A DNA stretch of 64,000 bases from Candidatus Fermentibacteraceae bacterium (GTDB lineage: Bacteria; Fermentibacterota; Fermentibacteria; Fermentibacterales; JCC-6). Both the position numbers and the translations under genes were made by a program. The notes beneath the pieces are model-generated. The model was not told the DNA's origin. It saw only the letters and a program-made list of their open reading frames with translations, and made no database searches. This document shows positions 59,286-64,000 of this stretch, piece after piece (position 1 is the first letter of the stretch; each line of letters begins with the position of its first letter). The stretch is taken from positions 35,006-99,005 of the forward strand of contig JADGDO010000004.1 of the NCBI GenBank assembly GCA_016744855.1. The letters run 5' to 3'.

Positions 59286-59857
59286 TGAATGCCACCGGTA
59301 GAAATCTGTATTTCCCTTATACAGGATTGATTTTTTTGTTTTTCCTGATCGCTTGCGGAGCAGAACCAGAAGACTGGTCTGACGAAGATGGACAGATTCA
59401 GACAGTTGCTGACTTCAGACTAGTTCAAGCAGAGGATGGAATCAGAGATTGGATGCTTTCCGGTGACTCGGCTGTTTACCGGGAAACAGATAGCCTTCTT
59501 TTTATGACAGCGGTCAATATTGTATTCTACGAGAATGATGTTCCAGAAAGTTTTGTGAGAAGTGATACCGGCACTTCCGACATGGTAAATGGAGAAACCA
59601 TTCTCTGGGGAAATGTCCATGCAGAAAACAACTCAGGCAGAACCCTTGAAACCGATCTGCTTAACTGGTCTGATTCTATGGAAACTTTTGATACGGACTG
59701 TCTGGTTACTTTTGTAATCCCGGAAAGCACTGGAACAATAACAACCATTCACGGGAGGGGTGTTATTCTCGATACTGGCCTAAGTGCTGTCGGTGAGGTT
59801 ATTGTTCGAGATTCTTTCACTGCAGTTACTACCGGGGAGTTGCCCTTAGATGATTAA
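59285..59857 (+). CDS. lptC: LPS export periplasmic protein LptC-like
   Basis: 190 aa; lipobox FFLIACGAEPE; position between kdsD and lptA. Confidence 0.8.
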   Translation: MNATGRNLYFPYTGLIFLFFLIACGAEPEDWSDEDGQIQTVADFRLVQAEDGIRDWMLSGDSAVYRETDSLLFMTAVNIVFYENDVPESFVRSDTGTSDMVNGETILWGNVHAENNSGRTLETDLLNWSDSMETFDTDCLVTFVIPESTGTITTIHGRGVILDTGLSAVGEVIVRDSFTAVTTGELPLDD

Positions 59858-60908
59858 ACACTCTGTTTCTATTTGTTTTGTTTTTTTTGTTTGCGCTGTT
59901 TCTTTTGCAGGGGTCTTTACTGTGACTTCTGATAATGCTTCTTCAACTGAACTGGAGAGCGGTGAATCAATTCTGGAATTGTTCGGGAATGTCGTAGTAA
60001 CAGACGATGAAGTAACCGTAACATCTGATTCTGCGACCATTTATCAGGATTCTGAAAGAGCTGAATTTACCGGTAATGTACATGCTGTTGCTGATACCCT
60101 CACTGCAACCGGGTATTTTCTTTCTTATTCCAAAATTACTGGTGTACTTATTCTTTCCGGCAATGCCTCGCTCACTGATGGAGCCTCAACATTAACTGCC
60201 GATCAGGTAGACTGGTTCAGATTCAGAAATATGGCTGCTGCAAAGGGATCTGTTGTTCTTCAGGGAGAGTGGCTTGGAATGGTTCAGGGAGAATATGCAC
60301 TGTACGACAGGGAGAGGCAAAGCCTTTTTGTAACGATTGATCCCGTACTGACCAGGGTTGAGAACTCGGACACTACTATTATCACAGCAGACCGTCTGGA
60401 ATTTTTTGAAGAGGGAGAACGCGCTGAAGCGCAAGGGAATGCTCATGTATCAATGAATTCCGGCGGCATGGAGTCATCCAGTGAATACCTGAGATATTTC
60501 GGAGAAGAAGACCGGATGGAGCTTATCGGTTCTCCTGAAATACTAGCAGAAGAAGGTATTATCAGCGGAGATTGGATGGAAATGTTTTTCAATTCAGGCG
60601 GAGCTGTCAATTTTTTAAGAATTGAGGGTGGGGCTGCAGGAGATCTGGTAGACCTTGAGAGCACCGTGAATTTTACCTCACAAAGGGCTGAATTTGCCTT
60701 TCTTTCCTCTGGAGATGATCTGGACAGCCTCCTTCTTCAGGGTGGGGCTGTTCTTGATGTAGCTGGTGAGGATTCGGTAAGAGTCGAAGTAAATACAATT
60801 AGTGCGGAGGAGATTGTTATCAGATTCCTTTCTGGAGAAGCGGATGAAATCATGGCCCGGGGAGGAGTCCGGGGAACATACAGCTGGAGTGGAGATTTTC
60901 GTGAGTGA
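59850..60908 (+). CDS. lptA: LptA/OstA-like organic solvent tolerance domain protein
   Basis: 352 aa; repeated LELFGNVVVTDDEVTVTSDSATIYQDSERAEFTGNVHAVADTLTATG OstA-type beta-jellyroll motifs. Confidence 0.85.
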   Translation: MIKHSVSICFVFFVCAVSFAGVFTVTSDNASSTELESGESILELFGNVVVTDDEVTVTSDSATIYQDSERAEFTGNVHAVADTLTATGYFLSYSKITGVLILSGNASLTDGASTLTADQVDWFRFRNMAAAKGSVVLQGEWLGMVQGEYALYDRERQSLFVTIDPVLTRVENSDTTIITADRLEFFEEGERAEAQGNAHVSMNSGGMESSSEYLRYFGEEDRMELIGSPEILAEEGIISGDWMEMFFNSGGAVNFLRIEGGAAGDLVDLESTVNFTSQRAEFAFLSSGDDLDSLLLQGGAVLDVAGEDSVRVEVNTISAEEIVIRFLSGEADEIMARGGVRGTYSWSGDFRE

Positions 60909-61644
60909 TCAGAACAAACGAGTCAGGCAGCTGGTAGTTAAAGACCTCGTTAAAACATACAGAAAACGCAAAGTGGTAAACGGTGTTAGTCTGGAAGTGA
61001 AAACCGGAGAGATTGTTGGTTTGCTGGGTCCTAATGGAGCTGGAAAAACAACATCCTTCAATCAGATTGTAGGTTTTATCAGACCGGATTCCGGTAGTGT
61101 TTTTCTTGATGATAACAATATCACAGGACTCCCTATGTACAAGAGAGCGCGCCTAGGTCTCGGCTATCTTCCCCAGGAATCAAGTGTTTTCAGAAAAATG
61201 ACTGTCGAAGATAATTTAATGTGTATCCTTGAAACTATGAAGCTAAGCAAAAAAGAAAGACTCATCAGGCAGGCACGTCTTCTGGAGGAACTCGGAATTA
61301 CCAGATTGGCAAAGCAGAAGGCTTTTACTCTCTCAGGGGGGGAAAGGCGACGGGTTGAAATAGCCCGTGCTCTTGTCACTGAACCTGCATTTTTGCTTCT
61401 CGATGAACCATTTGCAGGGATTGATCCTATTGCAGTCGCAGAAATTCAGGAGATTATCCGCAAACTTGCTGGATTGGGGTTGGGTGTTCTGATTACAGAT
61501 CACAGTGTCAGAGAAACTCTGGCAATAACTGATAGAGCGTATATAATGTATGATGGAAGAGTACTCATTTCCGGATCAGCTGAGGAATTGGCAAATGACC
61601 CGGAAGCAAGAAAAATCTATCTTGGAGAAAGGTTCTCGCTTTAG
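60901..61644 (+). CDS. lptB: LPS export ABC transporter ATP-binding protein
   Basis: GTG 60901; VGLLGPNGAGKTTSFNQIVGFIRPDSG, LSGGERRRVEIARAL, LLDEPFAGIDPIAVAEIQ, YIMYDGRVL. Confidence 0.95.
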   Translation: MSDQNKRVRQLVVKDLVKTYRKRKVVNGVSLEVKTGEIVGLLGPNGAGKTTSFNQIVGFIRPDSGSVFLDDNNITGLPMYKRARLGLGYLPQESSVFRKMTVEDNLMCILETMKLSKKERLIRQARLLEELGITRLAKQKAFTLSGGERRRVEIARALVTEPAFLLLDEPFAGIDPIAVAEIQEIIRKLAGLGLGVLITDHSVRETLAITDRAYIMYDGRVLISGSAEELANDPEARKIYLGERFSL

Positions 61645-61645
61645 C

Positions 61646-63046
61646 ATGCCCGAGCTCAGAACAGAAATAAAACTGTCACAGGTACAGAAACTGGCTATTA
61701 CGCAAAGTCTGCGCCAGCAATTGGAGATCTTGCAGATGCCTTCCTTGGAACTGGATGGCCTTATATCTACTGAGTTATCCGAAAACCCTCTTCTCGAAGA
61801 AAACGAAACTTCTTCCGATAAAATTGAAGAAACTGAATTGTCTCCAGAGGAATCTGAAAGAGACGATACCAAGGAGGAAGACCCGCTTGATATCCTGAAG
61901 GAAATCGATGAAAGTATTGGTACCGCACCGTCCAGTAAATTCCGCGAGGAAGAGCAATGGCGTCCTGAAGCGGCAAACCCGGAGACCCTGAGTGAGTTTC
62001 TTCTCTCACAGCTTGACGGTCTGCAGATGTCCGAAGAACTGGAGAGCGCGGCTATATATGTGATCTATTCTCTCGACAGGAACGGACTTCTTCTGGTACC
62101 TTCAGACCAGCTGCAGATAGGTTGGGATGGTAGGGAGAAAACTCTCAGTGATGCCGTGGCTATCATTCAGACATTCGACCCACCCGGAGTAGCTCAGGAT
62201 TCTGCCAGAAATGTTCTTCTCTTCCAACTCATACGGGAAAACGGTGAAGCTTCAAGAGGTGACCTTGAATTCAAGATAATCAGTCAGTGTTTCAATGAGC
62301 TCGCTGAGAGACGTATTCTTTCTATTGCTTCCACTCTGCTCGTATCTCCTCATGAAGTTGAACTGGCGATAGAGAAGATAAAGAAACTCAATCCTTGGCC
62401 GGGGGCTGAGTTTGCCGGCAGTACCGGTACAACAGTTATCCCTGATGTTATTATTGAGAAGCACGACGATAAATTTATGGTTTTTCTTAATGACAATCGC
62501 TTCCCACACCTTTCGATCAGCGATAGGAATCGCAGGGTACTTGAATCCCCTTCCACAGGAGTGATTGAGAAAGATTATGTGAAGAAGAAGTTTAAAAGAG
62601 CCAGCTGGTTTATTAAAGCAATAAAACAACGACAGGAAACTGTTAAAAAAATATCAAATTTCATTGTTGAGACCCAGTGGGAATTTCTGCTTCACGGTGT
62701 AGAATCACTCAGACCTTTGACACTTCAGGAAGCCGCAAAAGCTCTTGGTTTTAATCAATCGACTATCAGCCGTGCAATCAACGGCAAATACGTGCAGTCT
62801 CCTCAAGGAATTCATGAGATGCGTTATTATTTCAGCAGGGGAAGTGCTGACGCTTCGGTTACAGCGATTTCAGTTAAGGAAGAGATAAAGAGAATTATTG
62901 ACGCTGAAGATGAATCCAAACCCTTCAGCGATGAGAAAATTGCCGACATGCTTAACAACAGCGGAACCACCATTAAAAGAAGAACGGTGGCTAATTACCG
63001 TAAAAAGATGGACATACCTGGCGCTAGAAAAAGAAGGCGCTTCTAA
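61646..63046 (+). CDS. rpoN: RNA polymerase sigma-54 factor
   Basis: ATG 61646; QKLAITQSLRQQLEILQMPSLELDGLISTELSENPLLEEN, RPLTLQEAAKALGFNQSTISRAINGKYVQSPQG, RPON box RRTVANYRKKMDIPGARKRRRF. Confidence 0.97.
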   Translation: MPELRTEIKLSQVQKLAITQSLRQQLEILQMPSLELDGLISTELSENPLLEENETSSDKIEETELSPEESERDDTKEEDPLDILKEIDESIGTAPSSKFREEEQWRPEAANPETLSEFLLSQLDGLQMSEELESAAIYVIYSLDRNGLLLVPSDQLQIGWDGREKTLSDAVAIIQTFDPPGVAQDSARNVLLFQLIRENGEASRGDLEFKIISQCFNELAERRILSIASTLLVSPHEVELAIEKIKKLNPWPGAEFAGSTGTTVIPDVIIEKHDDKFMVFLNDNRFPHLSISDRNRRVLESPSTGVIEKDYVKKKFKRASWFIKAIKQRQETVKKISNFIVETQWEFLLHGVESLRPLTLQEAAKALGFNQSTISRAINGKYVQSPQGIHEMRYYFSRGSADASVTAISVKEEIKRIIDAEDESKPFSDEKIADMLNNSGTTIKRRTVANYRKKMDIPGARKRRRF

Positions 63047-63057
63047 GGGGATTTCGG

Positions 63058-64000
63058 ATGAGTAATGATGTTTTCAAGGGATACAGAGAAGCAACCAGAG
63101 AAATGATGGAAAAATTTGGCATCAGTGTCTGGGACGACATTATTCTTACTGCGGGGCCAAACACTTTTGAAGGGGTCGTTCTTCCTAGAAGTGAAACAGC
63201 TGACGCTAATCATATAGTCATTAAACTGGCTACTGGCTACAATATTGGAATTTTAGCATCCAAGGTTACAGGTGTCAAAATTCTCGGCTCCAAGAATGTT
63301 GTTTTTCAGATACCAGAGCAGGAATTCCCTTTCGATCCATCACATCCGAATGTAAAGCTCTTGGGCACAGGTGGTACAATCGCCAGCAGATTGGATTACA
63401 AAACAGGTGCTGTTATCCCAGCTTTCTCTCCCGGAGAACTCTATGGAGCAGTGCCAGAGCTTGCAGATATATGTAATCTCGAAACAGAGAAGCTGTTCGG
63501 AATATTCAGCGAGGATATGGGCCCCAAAGAGTACATCATCCTAGCAAAAGCAATAGAGAAGGAAATTGAAAAGGGCACCGCCGGAATAATGATCGGCCAC
63601 GGTACTGATACTCTCAGCCACACCGCTGCTGCCCTTACATATATGTGTCAGGACCTGCCGATCCCAGTTGTTCTGGTAGGCAGCCAGAGATCAAGCGATC
63701 GTCCTTCAAGCGATGCTGCTCTAAACCTGATACACGCAGCCAGAACAGCTGCTTTTTTCGATGCTGCAGAGGTTGTTGTGTGCATGTTCGGCCCAACCAG
63801 TGATGACTATGGTCTTTTGCATAGGGGCCCCCAGGTCAGAAAGATGCATTCAAGTTATAGAAGCACTTTCAGAACAATCGGTGACAGACCTCTAGCCATG
63901 GTTGACCGCGATAAATTCACATTTCTGAAGAAAGACTACATCAAGAGAGATCCGACGCGTAAACCCAATATTCGTCCAGTTTTCGATGACAGAGTGGGAA
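63058..64000 (+). CDS. gatD: Glutamyl-tRNA(Gln) amidotransferase subunit D-like (archaeal-type GatD), partial at window end
   Basis: Open from ATG 63058 to window end: DDIILTAGPNTFEGVVLPRSETADANHIVIKLATGYNIGI (GatD-type N-terminal barrel) then asparaginase-fold KLLGTGGTIASRLDYKTGAVIPAFSPGEL, IMIGHGTDTLSHTAAAL, VLVGSQRSSDRPSSDAALNL. Not in ORF track because it is open at the edge. Confidence 0.88.
   Translation, partial: MSNDVFKGYREATREMMEKFGISVWDDIILTAGPNTFEGVVLPRSETADANHIVIKLATGYNIGILASKVTGVKILGSKNVVFQIPEQEFPFDPSHPNVKLLGTGGTIASRLDYKTGAVIPAFSPGELYGAVPELADICNLETEKLFGIFSEDMGPKEYIILAKAIEKEIEKGTAGIMIGHGTDTLSHTAAALTYMCQDLPIPVVLVGSQRSSDRPSSDAALNLIHAARTAAFFDAAEVVVCMFGPTSDDYGLLHRGPQVRKMHSSYRSTFRTIGDRPLAMVDRDKFTFLKKDYIKRDPTRKPNIRPVFDDRVG

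Noticed and set aside
1-64000. tRNA/rRNA genes, transposases, phage or integron elements
   Set aside because: Scanned by eye for T-loop motifs, IS-type proteins and terminal repeats and found none; a tRNAscan/ISfinder run would be needed to exclude them formally.

Overview
The window is about 64 kb of dense, mostly operonic bacterial chromosome. I saw no tRNA/rRNA genes, transposases, prophage or CRISPR. The cell is Gram-negative-like: kdsB-kdsA-kdsC-kdsD-lptC-lptA-lptB-rpoN lie in order at 56.4-63.0 kb. Other content: partial pyruvate:ferredoxin oxidoreductase (left edge), asnS, a long co-directional housekeeping run (dapL-folB-folK-dNK-panC-panD-short glmU-HIT-LytR_C-rsfS-argS-pfkB-purM-apgM-mnmA-nadA-GATase-manA-manC, 23.6-39.2 kb), a Mg-chelatase I/D-like pair, a PD-(D/E)XK nuclease-XPD/DinG helicase fusion, a large cyclase-ATPase-TPR signalling protein, a cluster of TPR-tailed membrane proteins, an MmdA-type carboxyltransferase with BCCP, and two tandem secreted HExxH metalloprotease paralogs. 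Main points for follow-up: (1) an archaeal-type GatD running off the right edge, in an LPS-type bacterium; (2) a candidate structured ncRNA with 6S-like topology upstream of asnS; (3) three 49-bp tandem copies plus a diverged fourth of a stop-codon/terminator module after a TPR lipoprotein gene; (4) a soluble-adenylyl-cyclase-like protein with tandem cyclase modules, NTPase and 42-aa TPRs; (5) a GlmU lacking most of its acetyltransferase domain; (6) an extremely acidic heptad-repeat lipoprotein. The mix resembles uncultivated candidate-phylum bacteria, but I cannot assign taxonomy from sequence alone. All family calls come from reading motifs; no database search was run.
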